Shown: positions 25,444-39,982 of the stretch, piece by piece
Position numbering within the stretch: the stretch's first letter is position 1
Layout of the letters: each line of letters opens with the position of its first letter
Source: Pelecanus crispus
Lineage: Eukaryota; Chordata; Aves; Pelecaniformes; Pelecanidae
Assembly: GCF_030463565.1 (NCBI RefSeq)
Contig: NC_134643.1
Coordinates: 122,804,309 to 122,868,308 of the forward strand
Reading direction: 5' to 3'
DNA length: 64,000 nucleotides
Notes under the pieces: generated by a model
Databases searched by the model: none
The model's input: only the letters and a program-made list of their open reading frames with translations
What the model was told of the DNA's origin: nothing
Made by a program: the position numbers and the translations under genes

Positions 25444-28400
25444 CTCTATCAACTATGTTGAGGAGAACTCTTCTCTAGGCTCTCAGAATAGGCACCAGAA
25501 GAATATACTTTTTGTGTTTTGTCACAGAAAGAGAACTTGGATTTCATGACAGTCACTCTGACCTAGCCTGAAGAAGACAGAACTGAAGACATCTGGAGGA
25601 AGCTAGACCAAGAACGAAAAAGTGTGAGAAGGGAACACATATACTTAAGCCACATTAGCCTCCATTTTGTCCCAGAAGAGGAGTGGCAGCTCTGTAACAG
25701 CAGTAGCAAAAAGAGCCCAAGGAAGAAAGGGAAAGGCAGGAGAAAGTCCAGATATGTTATGTGTATGCAGGGAGCATCCTGCACATGAAAATATTTTGCG
25801 GTAGTGATGTCTGACACCTTCAGAAACACTGCTCCATTAGGAAAGAAGTTATCTAGGCATTCTCAGCCACCAACTTCCAGGTCTTCTGTATGAAAAAGCC
25901 ATGGGGGGGGAAAAATTGAGGCAGAATTACTCTGAAATACGGTGTTGAATCCAACCACTTACGGAGTTTTTCAAGACCAGCCTGGATTTTAGAGGGAAAG
26001 AAAAAAGCAATGCAGCGAGACGACTGCAAAGATGGTCTCTAAGTCTGTGATGCTGCAAAAACATGAAAAGGTCCTGTGGTCCTTCATCACAGCAGTATCC
26101 AGAAAACCAACGAGGTTTTCATTGAGGGGATACCTTTGAGGAAGGAAATGAAGTAAACCACTTCAGATGCCTTGGAGTTCTTGAGAATCTTGAACATGGT
26201 TGTTTGAAGCTTTTTTATTTTGCTAAGTGGATTAGAGTTTTGGTTGGATTAGGGCCTTAATAAATACCTACAGTGTTTGTCTTTCATCTGTGAAATGTTT
26301 GCCTGCTTTTAAATAGACTATTCTTGTTTGCTCCAGTGTTGTCATGTTGATGTGAAACTTTGGAAACAGGAATTCTGCCCTTAATTCAATAAAAGGATTT
26401 GGAAACCTGCGGCTAAAACTCGGCTCAAATATAACTGGTATAAATCCAGAGTAGCAGGACTTTATTTCAGTGCTGGAGAAGCAGCAGGAGACTAGCTCCT
26501 TGACAATTTTTGATGTCTGGATGACTTGTTTATTTGCCTCATGATAGTTTGCGGTAGTGTAGCTATTATTTTTAAAGCTCAGCCCTGGCCAGAGGGCAGC
26601 CGTTCTGTTCCACGCGACGGGGAAACCCAGCAGTGCTTCCCTGGGCAGGAGACGATTCCTTCGTCTGGAGAGCAGAGGACCGCTGGCTGCGGCAGCGGTG
26701 AACGGAGAGGCGAGGCGTGGCCATCTTCGCTAGTCTGGCAGCTGTGCGATCATTAAACCAGAGGAGTTCTCGTGAAAGAAGAGCGGGTCTCATGAAATCT
26801 GTAGGTGGCACTGGGTCAGCGGGGTGCAAGGAAAGGTACAGTCCAGCCATGCTCTTCCCCTCTGCCATGCAGCACTGCTGCTGCTCCTCCGTCTTCTTTT
26901 CCTTTGCGGAGTGGCTTGGGTGGCCCAGTGTGTATCTACGCCTGTGTGTGCGGTGGAGGAGATGCTGCCTCCTCTGTAGCCATAAACAGAGGAGTCCTAA
27001 AACCTGCTCCCCGTCACTCTGGCTGTCCTTTGGATGCTGTTAACTGATGAACAATTCAAAGGTGATAACTCGATGATGACAATTTATTGCAGCGATTTAT
27101 AACTTCAGTCATGTATAATTAACAACCTACAGGCAATAGGAGGGCAATGATGAAAATTTACTGCAGCCATTTATCATTTATATTGGTGGCCAGAACAAAG
27201 TATGTCAAGGCACAAAGACAGGCCACAGACCAGGCAGTGGAAGCCAGCTGCCAGATTTGCGGACGAGGAGGCCCCCAGCTCCAAGTGCTGGCCCATGGCA
27301 CGCCAACCCCTTTTCACGCCCTCTCCCGTGAGGGCACAGCCATGTGGGTTTTATGGGCCTGGCTGTGTACCGGCACGATGGGGAGGGTTTCTCGCTACCT
27401 TCGAGGCCAAGGTGGAAGCCCATGGTGGGACTGTCAGGACCTGCTATTGCAAGGTGGGGTGCAAGGTGGAACAAGAGGCTGGGGAGGTGCGGGAGGTGCA
27501 GTTGTACAAAGGGGTTGTCATGGCAGGCCTGACCCACGGTCTGAGGGTGCTGTTCATCTAGGTGGGCTGAGCTGGCTGGCTCCCGGCAGGCTGGCACGGC
27601 CATTGTGCCTGCCCCTTCCCTCTCCCCTGCTCCCACCGCCCAGTCCGCGGGGCAGGGCTGCTCACCCATCCTCACCAAGAGGCGGTAGCAAGGCACAAAC
27701 CCAGCAAAGATTTTTCTGATGGTGTAGTGAGCTGCAGCGTTTTGTTGAGGGCTCAGGTGAGTGTTGAGGCAGGGTTTGGAGCAGAGAAGGAAGCAGTGGA
27801 GGAGAGGGAGAATGACCCCTGCCCCTTTTGGTGGCAGTGAGAAGGGGGGCCATCCGCAGTGACCAGAGGTGAGACAAACCCAAGCCTGCTTCCCAGCCGC
27901 CTGGGGAAGGGGCAGGGTTCTGCCTGCTCTGCAGGCAGAGGTCTGTTTCCAAGGGCATTATTGACAGTCTCTTTGTAGAGCAGAGATTAGCTCAACAATG
28001 AATGCCTGGGAATAAATCAATGGTGGGACAGCTTCTGGACCTGGCGATTTTCCACCCTCTGCAGCTTCTAGGTAGCAGACTAGCGCAGGCTGCAGCCCAG
28101 CAGGGCATATTTCAGCTCCACCTTGGAAAGTGCTTGAGGAGCCCACTTGCTTTCACTTCAGTTCAGGATTGTGGCCTTTTTTCTTCAAGGTACGTCTCAG
28201 CGGCGTTTTACATATCCTCCAGGCTGGCTTTTTTGCTTCAAAGAGCTGTAAAGGTCACCAACAGGGCTGTTCAGATGCCATTAATCTCTCTTCAACAGTA
28301 CTCTGTCCTTTGCCATCTGATCTTTTAGTATTTGTGATGATGGGACTGGATTTCATTCTGCCTGATGACAGCTGGTAGCTTGCAGTGTTTATTTCGGCTC

Positions 28401-31202
28401 TCATAAAATCTTTTAAAAGAACTGTATTGATCTTTAAAAAAGAGAATTACAAGGTCGTAAGACAATTATGGCATGCTGAATTGTGCAGCGTACATCATCA
28501 GTACTGCAGAGGTCAAGTCCTATGAGTGAAGGTGAATCTTAGATCTGGAGTATAATGATAATTGACCTGCATGTAACATCTCATAGGGTGATATAAATTA
28601 GTATGATTTAGTGCTTACATTTTAAGAATCCTGTTTCTCTGGACACAACAGCCACAAATAATAAGAAGAGTCCCCTTCGCAAAGACCTTATGGTGGCCAT
28701 CTACTCATATGACAAAAAAGCAGGTGGGAAAGAGTAATGAGAAAGGAGGGAGGCAAAGAATGTGAAAGGACATTGATCAACCCGATGATCACAGATGTTG
28801 GTGTACTGTCTACCTGCCCCTTGTCAGATGATTTGTAGACATAAACAGTTGTTCAGCCCCCTGGTTTTCCACAGAAATCTCTTTTGAGATGGCCTTTAGT
28901 TGTCTTCTCTTCCTTAATTTTTTTTGACCAGAGCAGGACAGCAGTAGATGAGTTGGTATTAGACACGCACAGAAAGGAAGAAGCAAAGAAGGAACCAGAA
29001 GGTCCATGCCAGAGTCGAGAGTAAACAGGGAAACTGTTTTGTGATCGTGAGAGAAAGATGTCAAATGACAGGCTGAATAGTTTGGGCAAATGGAGGTGTC
29101 ATTCTCCATGTCATTTTAATAGCTGATGATTAAATAAGAAGAAAGAGAGGGCAGGCAAGAGTACTATTAAAAGGGATAAGAAGGAAAAATTGTGTGATCT
29201 CCTAGGACAGATCACACACCCAGAGCTAAACCTGTCACAACAGAATCAGGTTGATTCATGAGTCTGTGTGCTGCGTGTAATTATACCTTACTTTTAAAAA
29301 AAAAAAAAAAGTTAAAAAAAGAATGGTCTTAAGGTTCAGCCGTGCTGCTCTTGCAGAGATAAATCCTGCCCAAATTAGGGAGGAGAAAACGCTGCTGAAA
29401 GGCCCTGAGTTGCAGGGCTCCTCCTGGCCAAACCAAGATTCCTCGGGATGGTTGAGGCAGTACGTTCTAGAAATGAAAACACACCCAGGCCTTCCTCCAA
29501 AGGCAGCTGTCGTGCTAGCAAGCTTAATAAACTAGCCACCCCCCAAAACCACATGCCGCGGTAAGCTCTTGCGTGAGCTTGCCCACATGGTGAGCTGGTC
29601 CTCTGTGCTAGTGCTTTCTTGAGCGCGGAGAACCTGATCAGCTACACGGGCCGGAAAAAGAGGCCCCCTACATCTGCTGAACAGCACATGATAGGATTTA
29701 GCCAAGAGATGACTTAATTTCTGTGGAAATAGCCTGATTTTTTCCAAAGTGACTGAGCACCATGCACATCCTACTGAGATGAGAGGAGGGGGAAGATGCG
29801 GGTGCTCAGCCTTGCTGAAGACCACTGCAAAGGGCTGTGCTCCTTGGTTTGATGAGATCGGAAGGGCTGTCAGGTCCCGCACATCTTGCAGATGTATTTT
29901 TTGTTCTTGCAAAACTCAGCCGCGGCTGCAAGGATCCAACGAAATCTTTTCTGATGCAGAGACAAAGCGGGGAAACTTCAGCCTGAGCAGAGAATTGCTC
30001 AGAAATGTAGGAAAGGGTGATAATGGGATTCAAAAAAACAGTGCTGCAGCTTGAAGTGAAACCATTGCTACCCCAGAGGCTTGTGTATTCTGATCAAGAG
30101 TGGGAGGCAAATTAGGCTGGCAATCCCTCTGTCTAGTCACCCCACCTGCAGAGTTTCCGAGCATGGTATTTCCAAGCTTTCTCTATTAAACAGCTGAAGT
30201 TCAGCCCCTTCCGCACTGCTAAAACCATTTTTCTCTCTCTCTCATGTCCTTGATTAAGTGATGGCTACTGATAATGTTAATCCTCCTCTGCCAGCTCTGC
30301 TTCATCTAAACCACCACTCTCAGTGAGGACTTCCAGTCCAGCTGGCTGACTTACTGCCTTCAAAGCTTCTGTTTTTCCTGACTCCCTCTGTCCGGGAACG
30401 TAGTGGGGAAAGGAAGACAGTGCTGCACGGAGGGCACCGACCGGGAAAGGACACAGACAGCCTGGGCTGCCAGGAGGCGGGTGCCAGGAAGTGTTGGGAA
30501 ACACCCCGATCCTTCTTCATGCTCACAGATGCTGGCATCAGACAGCCTTGCCGTACCCCACCAATGGCACTATCGAGAGTCTGGAGTAAGGTCAGCTAAA
30601 AATGTGTGAGCTGGAGCTACCCTCTGCCCCCACACAAGTTAATTGCACCAGCTTTTGTTACCATTTTCTGCCCATCAAGTGCCTGGTCTGAAAGTGTGTT
30701 TTGCCCATAAATTTTCACCATTTTCATCTTCCACAACAATTTCTCGTTCTCTCTTGCCTGATGTGTTTGCCTTTGCTAGTGTCATGGCTGCAGCCCTGGA
30801 AGCTCCTCAGTCTGGGGCACACGCATTTCTGAGGGGCAATTAATTTTGTGCAGACATTGTTCTCCTGCACCCTGTTGACTTAGTGGCGGTGGCACCTCTA
30901 CACTGAATAGCACAGCATTGCTCTGAATGTGAAACACGCTAATAAATAATAACCTCATTGACCAAATGCCAGCTGATTTTGTAAGCCTAGAATGGATAAA
31001 CCAGCAATAGCTTGGTATTTGCTTGTCTGGTATGAGCTTCTCCATTTTGCAAGCCCAGTGTGGGATAGGCATGGAAGAGAAGTGAACACTGGGCTCTTCT
31101 TCAACTCCATCTTTAGGGCTGGCTGGGTAAGTCAAAGCACTCGTGACACCGCCCTGTGGACAGTTTTATGCTGATCTCAGTCCACACAACCACCTTCCTC
31201 CG
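25444..31202. other. Intergenic non-coding sequence
   Basis: No gene is supported. A GC-rich interval at about 26.6-27.9 kb has open frames in several phases (longest 190 codons, 27147-27719 plus) without family resemblance. A diverged direct duplication occurs at 27075-27174. A fragment at 26438-26465 (AACTGGTATAAATCCAGAGTA) resembles an ancient amniote palindromic repeat. A 15-A tract is at 29296-29310. Confidence 0.6.
27075..27174 (+). repeat. Short diverged direct duplication
   Basis: A 26-nt block beginning GATGACAATTTATTGCAGCG at 27075-27100 recurs at 27149-27174 as GATGAAAATTTACTGCAGCC... with three differences, offset by 74 bp. It is probably a small local tandem duplication. No function is suggested. 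Confidence 0.65.
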
Positions 31203-31296
31203 TGCATATTCCCCATTGACGTTCCCCTCTGCCTTGATATCCTCACAGTCATGCTAGCGCTTATGTGGCCACGGGAACGTCAACGGGGAATATGCA
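31203..31296. repeat. Inverted repeat with 24-nt arms
   Basis: Arm 1 (31203-31226) reads TGCATATTCCCC then ATTGACGTTCCC. Arm 2 (31273-31296) reads GGGAACGTCAAC then GGGGAATATGCA. They are reverse complements with one mismatch, which is a G-T wobble in one RNA orientation, separated by 46 nt. Neighbouring bases continue with weaker complementarity. It may be a decayed MITE-type palindrome, a local inverted duplication or a transcribed hairpin. No known RNA family is recognised. Confidence 0.8.
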
Positions 31297-34200
31297 TGTG
31301 GGGAAAGAGGAGGAGGTAGAAGTGTGCACCAGAGGGAAAAGATTGACTCAACAGTGATCACAGAGCCACTCAGACACACAGCTGATGGCGCATGAGTCCA
31401 CACATCTTCTTGGAAGTCACAAAAGCCAAGGGGCCCTGGCCCAGCCACCTCTCTACCTCTTGCCATATCATGGTTTTGGAGGTGGAGTAAAGATGTCCTG
31501 GAGGTTTAGTATTGGGGACAAGATGTTTGTGAAAGTGACAGGGCTCTTCTGTCAGGTGGCTAAGATGCTTCTTCAGTCACTTTGCATCATGTGAATGAGG
31601 GGTCTGGATTGAGCCCAGGTTGTACGTGCATGCTCAGGCTGCCCCGGCACTTCAGAGTATTGATGTTTAGATACCAAAAGAAATGTTGAATTGAATCCTG
31701 CTTTCTCCTTAGCACAGTATTGATCTTTAAATAGGAAAAGACCAAACCATAAACCGGAAACTCTATATCCATGGAAACATGGAGCTTAGCTCCTACGACT
31801 CAACAAGCACAACAGTAATTATTTTGCTGTCATTTCTACAACTTCATAGCTTAATGGTATTAAAAGACCCTCAGCTCCTCCAGTTGATTATTATCTGTCA
31901 TTTGTTGTTAAATAATACTGTCAAAAGAATATCACTGACTGAAATTTTATGTTCCCATTTCAAAAGTAACACCTACCACATACTCTGTATTAAGTAGTAT
32001 TGGAGGTTTAAAATCAGATAGACAGACAGACAGACAGATAGATATTTTGTCGCTTTTTTCCCTTTCATTCATTTTTTAAATGGAGATACAAACATGTTCT
32101 GTAGTTTTATTATAACCTGGATAGAGCCTGTTAGCTAAATTTCTTCTTTCCCTGGTTGTCAGGTTGGTCTTTCACTCAGCAGTGAAGGAAGCTTTTTGTA
32201 AATTGGAAACAAAAACACTGTTTCAAAACTGAAAAGGCAACAAGAATACCTCTGGCAGGACCAATTTATGCATAAAGACTGCTTTTTTACTGCAGCGTCA
32301 ATACTGATAGAACTGGTTTTAACAAAGAGCAGAATTGGTCCTGTTACTGATAGCTTTTTTGGCTTACCTCAGAACTTTGGGGAACAAATGGGGGACCATA
32401 TAAACAGGACGGGGCTGGGGTAAGTGGTTCTCAACTGACTGTGACCAAGCTTTGGGTGACAGGAAGTTTCATATTTTAAATAAAAAGTGTTTTACTGTTT
32501 TGGATCCCATGTTCTTTACTTCATAAATATGCACTTATTCATATTGAGGAAGACTGTTTCGTACCAATTGTGGAACAAACTAGCTTTAGATAGAGTATTT
32601 TTCACCAGCTTTGTAATAAGTTGATGGCAGGCTAAAGACAGCATTGGAAAACCTGTATTGAATCCTGGGGAGAAGGAATGAGAAGGTCTGATTTCCTTAC
32701 CAGAGCCTGCAGGATGCTCCCTAAGTGTAACAAGTGGTACTGCAACTTGCAACACAAAGGGCTCATAAACAAGGGAACCTTTATTGCAGAAATGTTTCCA
32801 CTGCAGCGAGTTCTCAAATGGTCCATAAAAGGGCATAAATTGGCTCTTTCATTTCAGAAAAATAAAATGCCTTCCCACTTGATAGCACAAATAGTAGAAC
32901 CCAAAGCCAGCTGTCGGTTAAGGTGTTTACAGGATTAGGCACACACCAGAGAACGAGAGTGGAGTAGGGCAAGGGAGGAGCCCGCGCCTCCCTGGACTGC
33001 TGCGTCATGTACCTGGACCCAGAAAATCCATTCAGGTTTTATGTTAAAAAAAGCAAACAAACAACACCTTAATGGTTTAAAAAGCACTGGCAAAAAGAGA
33101 AGCACCAGGAAATGTGCTGGTTTTGTTGCAGCCTGACAAAAAGAGAGAAGGCCTTTAATTGTAAGAGTTCCAGGGCTATTTTTTTTTTTTTCAGTTATTC
33201 GCATGAGAAAATAACTAGGCATTCCAACGACATCATTTGGCAGAAATGAAATCTAAGTGCTCCAATTTGAGTTTCAATAAATCAGTACTAGAATTGGCTC
33301 TGTCACTCTATAAACTCTTGGGCATTAGCTTTTATACCCTTTTGGAACTGGCTGGCTGCACTCTTAAGCACGCTGATCATGACGCAGTGATGGTTTCATC
33401 ATGACACGCTCTAATCCAAAAAAAAAAAAAAAAAGCAGGACAATATTTGTATTGCCCCTCCACCCCAAAGACAAGTAGGTTTTTAATGAAAATAGAATAG
33501 TTTGTTTAACATTTCCAGGATTTCCTTTCTTTTTTTTTTTTTTTTTAATTATTTGGAAAAATAAAAACGCAATACGATACAACGCAGCAGCCACTGCTGT
33601 TAACACGATCTTTCTGTAATAATGTGTGGAAAGAATGCACAACAAAGGAATTAGAAAAGCTTTGTAAACATACATTGCCCATTTTGGCAGAGAATAAGCC
33701 TGTCTAATTATCTTTATGCTACTGCTGTAAATGATGTTGCCCTTTTATTGAACAGATGCAAGCCCTTCTGAATCCAATTAAAGGCTCCTCAGGTGTGCTG
33801 ATATGAGCAAATTTTGGATGCTGAGGTGCATGTGCATCGGTGCAGCAGGTATTTCTGTCGTAAAAGCTATGAAGGCCTGGGTATAAGTGTGTGTACTTTG
33901 GGAGGACTACGTGTTTTTCCAGCGGAGACGCTGTCAGAGGCTTTTGGTATCAGTGAATATGAAAAGCATTGTTGTTTCTCTAAATGTTAAGGCAAAAGCA
34001 TGAATGGAATTACAGCATTTCTAAATATTTTGCCTAATTAGTCTGTTGGGAAGAATTTGAACTCCACTTGTCCTGGATGTGAATGCAAAGCATTGACTAA
34101 ACCCGAAAGACACTTGCTGGCCATCGAGAAGGCTGAGGGTCAGTATCACCAGACAGCTGCAAATCCCAAAGGACGCTTTCCATGAAACCCTCCTTCCTAG

Positions 34201-37200
34201 CCTTTGCATCTTTGAGGGTTTTTTGACTCTGAACCAGAAGTGTCTCAGATTACAAGCCCAGGTCTTCCTGCCCTGGCTTAGAAGTGTGGGATACAAACAA
34301 AACTGAAGGCATAAGCCATTTCAATAGAAAGTAACCCAGGAAAGGATTATATCCCTATAAAACAGCTATGCCTGTTAGGCCTAGCCCCAACAGCTGTGTT
34401 CCCCTCTGCTGTATCTGTCGGAGGGGCACTACCTGATATGTTATTCCCCAGCTTATTCAAAACCAAAGCTTACTTTCTGTGGTAGATAAAGTAGCTGCTT
34501 TCCCACGGGAGAGAACAGCTGGAGCAAGGGACTATGCCTGCCATTCCATAGCTATTACCAGCAGGGCTGGAAACAGTGGAGTGACAAGAGATCAAAGGGT
34601 TTTATCATTGTGACACAGGTTTAAAAAGAAAAGAAAAGATCCTTAAATGCTCTATCTGCCTTTGGCCCACTGCTACAGCTACCAACACAGCCACAGTAAC
34701 AGTGAGCAGCAGTGGTTAGGTATGCCAACAGAGACATGGCCCTCTTCATAGGAAGGTCTTCCTGGGATCTTCCAGTTCTTGGGAAGCTCTGGAGGGTGAT
34801 GCAAGCCCTCCTCACTGCCTTTCTGCCAACACTAGACAGCTCTGCAGAACATGGGTGCACTTGGGTGTGTCTGAACAGGTCCCTGTATCTTTTCAGTGTA
34901 AATCTCATTTAAACAAATCCTGCATCCAGTTGGTAGGGCACATCCTTCCCATATGCTTCATTGCATCATGTCTGCAAGAACTGGGAGCCAGTAAAGGAGA
35001 GAAGCAGGATGATCGGGGAGCTCAGAGGTAGTGAGAGGACATAGCAACAACATTAAAGACACTGTTGAAGTGGAGGCATTTCGGTTTGGCCTCATTCTTC
35101 TTATGTGGGTAGATGACAGACCTCCTGTTGCCAACTTCTCTTCCATTAGAAGGAGAGGCACTTACCCTTCTTTCCAGAATTGTCCTGGTCAGTTGAGAGA
35201 GGGTCTTCTGCTATGTGTGATACTCAGAGAGTCCTGGGTGCCAAGAAGCTTTTCCATAGCTCTTTCTGGGTGACACTTTTGTTGTCCCTTAGGTGTCTGC
35301 CTGTTGCAGAACACCTGGATCGTGGTCACCTGCAGATGAATCTCACTCTCTCAGCTTGGACAGCCGATATAGGCAGTGATCCCTTTCAGAGCAAGGCAGG
35401 CACAGAACTCAGAAAAAAGTCCTACTACTTCTTGTCCATGGGCTAAGCTTACCTGTGCAGGTGAAAAATACACACGCTGTTGTGTGTGGTGTGCAAGTGT
35501 GCATGCAGCCAACTGCAGTGAACATGGGCTAACCTGCCATCACCTGGTGAAGGAATTAACAATCTCCTAATAAATTCTGTTCCCACTAGGTTCACTTCTG
35601 CCTCCCACTGCTGTTCCCCTCCTCCTCTTGCTCCTGGCCAGCCTGACCCGCCCCCCCCGCCTTACCCCTTCTCTATTTCAACCGACCCTTTACCCGGCTG
35701 AGGAACAGAAAGTCCCAGCCTCCAACCTCCTGCTTTCACGCTTTCCCCTTATACCTCACCCTGCTTCTGCAAAGACCGCTCCCCCTCTCCTGCGGTGGGG
35801 TCCCGTTCTCTCTGCCAGCCTTTCTGCTGCGAGGGGCTGTGCTCCTGCCTCTCCAGGCTGAGGGTCCCACTAACTGGTGCCAGAGGCAGGTGGTGTGAGC
35901 AGGACCTGCTGCTGGCTGACTGTCCCTGTGGAGAGGCTGGGACAAGGCAGGGCCATCTCACTGATAGTGTAGAGCAAGATTACCACAAAAACACACATTC
36001 GATATGCAGGGGAAGCAAAATGGTCTCACTGAGTTCACAGGAAGTTTTACTGCTTACTGTGGAAAAGCTGGCTTATTTTCTGCTCACATTTTCATACCAT
36101 AACATGCATGGGCTTGGAGGGCAGTGACGATTCTTCCAAGTCACCTTTTTATGACTCTCTGAAAACACATGGGGTGAAGTCTTGGCTCTGTAGAAGGCAC
36201 ACATGGCATCAAGGTGGCACCTAAAGTCACTTTAAACAGTAGCCAGTGACTTCCCAGGTATGCTCTAGAGTCCCCTAGTTCCTGTGCATTCAGAGAGCTA
36301 ACCTCCTATAATCCATGCTGCATGTATTAAGAATCATGTATACTGTGAAGATGGATTTGTTACACTGAAATAAATAAATACCTAGGAAATGAGCATGTTG
36401 AAAAATTCAGAAAAATGAGTGTGAGGAATCAAAATTAGTGAGGAACTAAAACTGGCAAAAATGCTTACTTACGGGGGAAACAGCCAAGAAATCCTGCATT
36501 AGTGAAGCTTGTTAAATTAGCAACCTGTTGTGTCTGATATTGTAAGGCTATTAGCAGGCTTTCCACTTCACTGTGGTGCACTGGGTTTGTTAATGTATGC
36601 TTCAGCCCTGTGATGACTTTTTCAAGCAATTTTAATGTGTGAATTTCTTCTTTAATTTACGGTGGCCAGGCTTAATTCTCTGAAAAGAGAGGAGAGGGTG
36701 CTGCCAGTAAGGTGTTCAGTATTTAAAAAGCATCTTTTAGCCACAGCCATCATAAAATGTCAGTGGTCTTTATGCTTAGAGTAGGAAATAATCATGAGAT
36801 CTTAGATGCTTCAGTGACGATATGTTTGCCAAATGCAGGCACTTTAGGAGACTTTTTGCCTTCAGAACCTCTTCTTCTTGAGTCAAGAAAACCACTGATC
36901 TTTACATTTCTGCATGTAGCCACATTTGTGGTAAACTATTCTTTGGTTATATTCTCATGTGCCTGAAGGCTTCTACCTAGGAGCTGAAATCTGTTCTTTT
37001 ATTTCAGAAAGTTGTCTAGATAGGTTTACAGCAAATGGCCTGTGGCAATCCTTAATGCTAATCTTTCACACACTTCAGAACATTAGGTTAAAGGGAGGAC
37101 AAATACCGTACTTGCTCATGTAATTGATATGTTCCTCCTTTTACTTCCCAAGATTTTATCTGTAAAAGCAAGGATATGGCCATTATGCACATCTTTTCTA

Positions 37201-39982
37201 CAACTGCTGGTAACCTTGCTCATGATCAGGCAGCGCAAGTGTGTGTTATGCCATTAGGTCTGCATGCGAGTCTTGTCCTTCAGGACAGGACTCGTAGGTG
37301 AAGTTTCCGCTCCTAGTGTTTCTCAGACTTCCTGAGTACGCACTGACTTTGGGACATCTTTTCAAGAGTGTACTGTGGTTTAGGATGCCTCCTTTCTAAG
37401 CTATCAAGTTGAGATACCTGGGATTTAATTTTTGGACCAAAGAAGTCCTCGGAGTACCACCTGCAATTGGTAGCTGCCCAGCAGAAATTGAGGCTCAAGT
37501 GAACCCTTCTTGAAGGCATGCAAAAGGGTGCTGCTTTTGAAAATGCTGACTTCCATCTCGCTTTTCTTTCTGGAAATTACTGCAAATATTAATATCCCTC
37601 ATCAGGAGATAATTTGGCTGATAGTCTTCCTAGTCCTTCGGGCTCTTTCTGTTTGATATGCAAGATGACTGAAAGTGTCAAACTTCAGCAAATTTCAATT
37701 AAGCACAAACTGCATTTTCTTACTTGGTAACATAGCCTTTTTGTTAAGTTCAAAGGGGCTCTTCTGACTGCTTGGGTGTGTACCTGAGTTATTAACTGAG
37801 TACATGCCTAGAAGTAGGGAATAGGAAACACAAATTGATAACACAGGGAGGCATTGATTCATCTTCATTCGTAAAATTGACTGTTTAACAAGTCTTTTAT
37901 AACAGTGGCTTCTGGGACCGAGTCCATCTGGGAGGAATAACTTTTATATAACATTTGGGGTCTAAATTAAGAGCTGGGTTCTGCCTTTGGCTGCCCCCCC
38001 CTAAGTAAGAGAGCAGAGAAGCACAGATGGTAGAAAAGCTCAGTGTAAAGTAGTGACCTTACATGCAGTATAACTGCCCAGCCAACAAATCTGCTCTCTG
38101 CACTAGAAGATATTGCTCATGTAGCAGACTGCACACTGAGGTAGCTCTTAGTAGCTAGAAAATAGCTAATGGGCTATTTCTTGTGTTAGCATACGCATGC
38201 GTTGTCCTCAGCGGCCAAAGCAGCCGCTGATACAATGTGCTCTCAGTTGGTGCAGGAAAGAGGGGCAAGGAGCATCCCAAGGCACCAGGCTGCCTGGTAC
38301 AAACTGGCCTTCAGTGATTGTGCTCTTTATGCACTGGGGTCACCAGTATCTCTGTTCTTTGCTGACTAGGGCAGCACGCAGGGGCAGGATGGTCCCTAAC
38401 ACTTCAATGACAACAATCAATTTTTTTAAATACTTCTGTGCAGGACTGGGCTCATCTTCTTTTTGCTGGTTGGGTTTAATTTTGAAGACTAGGGAGCAAG
38501 TGTATCTTCTGCTGGAAAAAGGCCTTCCAGTCCAAACAGTGCACGCAACTGAGTGCCCTTGCATGGTAGGTCTTCACCAAATGGGGAATAAAAACAAAGG
38601 GAAGGAATATGTGACCTTTCAACCTTAAGCTCTGCATGCCATGTGGCTGGTGGGAGGCATTAGCAAGGCTCCACTGTTCATTGTTGTGGGTGTCTTTATG
38701 AACATTAGTAACAGAGAGCCAGCGGGCTAGCAGTAAATACAGATAAGCACCAAAAGCCACATTAATACTTCTCCACTCCACTGACAACAGAAAAGATATT
38801 GGAAGTGTTACTGTTTTTCAGAAGTTATGTGTTGAATTCAGTCTGCAAAGCAGAGGTAGGTAGGGCCATGGTGACATAATATATCCTACCGAGTAAGCAG
38901 TATTTGCAGGGGACTGTGTACAAGCCAGCTATATGTGTGCTCTAGCCCTACTTAAAATAAACCTACACATACTATCACTTTCTTATTCTGGGAACCAGCT
39001 AAAGGGAATGAGGGCTGCAGCAGCTACGTATCAGTATATACTGCACATACGCTGATTACTCCCACTCTTGTCATGGCCATTTCTACTCAGCAGTTGCCAG
39101 TGTTGAGGAGAGGCATAACTCCTGATATTTTGGAGAATGTGGGAAGAGAGTAGTCAATGTTTGCTTTGCTCCCTCACTGTTGTCAACCTAGGTGACGGAT
39201 TTCCAGCTGCATGTGTGCATGTAGAAGCAACATGTGTGCACACAGGCAACTGGGTTAGAATTCCTTGCTGCTGTGGAAGAGAAGGGAATATTTATTGACT
39301 GAGGGGCGCCTGAGCCCTGATCCAAGCTTCACTGAAGTCAGTGAGAATCTCTCTGATGGTGTTACAGTCGTAGTATTACAACCCTAGAGATGGCAAAGCA
39401 GCAGTGGAAAATATGCATGATGCTCACTCAGCAAAGGCTACAAACCCTAATGCCTACCTCCCCTCTCCCAGTCCCCCCCGTTCTTTTCCACACAAGTGTG
39501 CCGGATGAGCCGGTAGAGATGAAAAAATAAATACTTTGGGACAATGATGCTGAGTCATTAACCATGTGATGGAAACAATTCACCCAGTTATCACCAGCCA
39601 GCTCCACCTCCAGCCTCCCAGTAGCTGGGGGCTGCTAAAGTGCTGTCCCTCCTCCTCGAAGCCTTTTGTGTTACAAGTTTCTCTGTCCACAGGCAGGAGC
39701 GGGCACTCTGGTATATGACTCATACCCTGGGTGCTGCATTAGCTACAATAATACTTTCTTCTCAGACCCTTTCATATCTAACACAGTTGGGAAAGTCTGA
39801 AATAAGTCGAGTGGGGAAGGGAGAAAGATTAACTCCCAATTTCTTTCCTTTTATATATTTAAATTAGTACCTGAAAACTAACTTTAAAAGGGACCTCAGC
39901 TTGGCCTCTACAATTGTAAGTCTCAATTTTCACATCTGTTTCTGCGTATGCACCATCCTGGATATCGGTGCGCACGTACTGC
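31297..39982. other. Intergenic non-coding sequence
   Basis: No exon is supported. The interval holds a (GATA/GACA)n microsatellite at 32016-32045, homopolymers at about 33419-33434 (A) and 33530-33547 (T), and a GC-rich patch at 35.6-35.9 kb with stop-poor frames on both strands. It also holds a partial ancient palindromic repeat at 39317-39352 (CTGATCCAAGCTTCACTGAA...). A 143-codon frame at 38197-38628 is unrecognised. Confidence 0.6.
32016..32045 (+). repeat. GATA/GACA microsatellite
   Basis: A perfect tetranucleotide run of GACA units is bordered by GATA units. It is short (about seven units) and likely polymorphic in the population. Confidence 0.9.
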
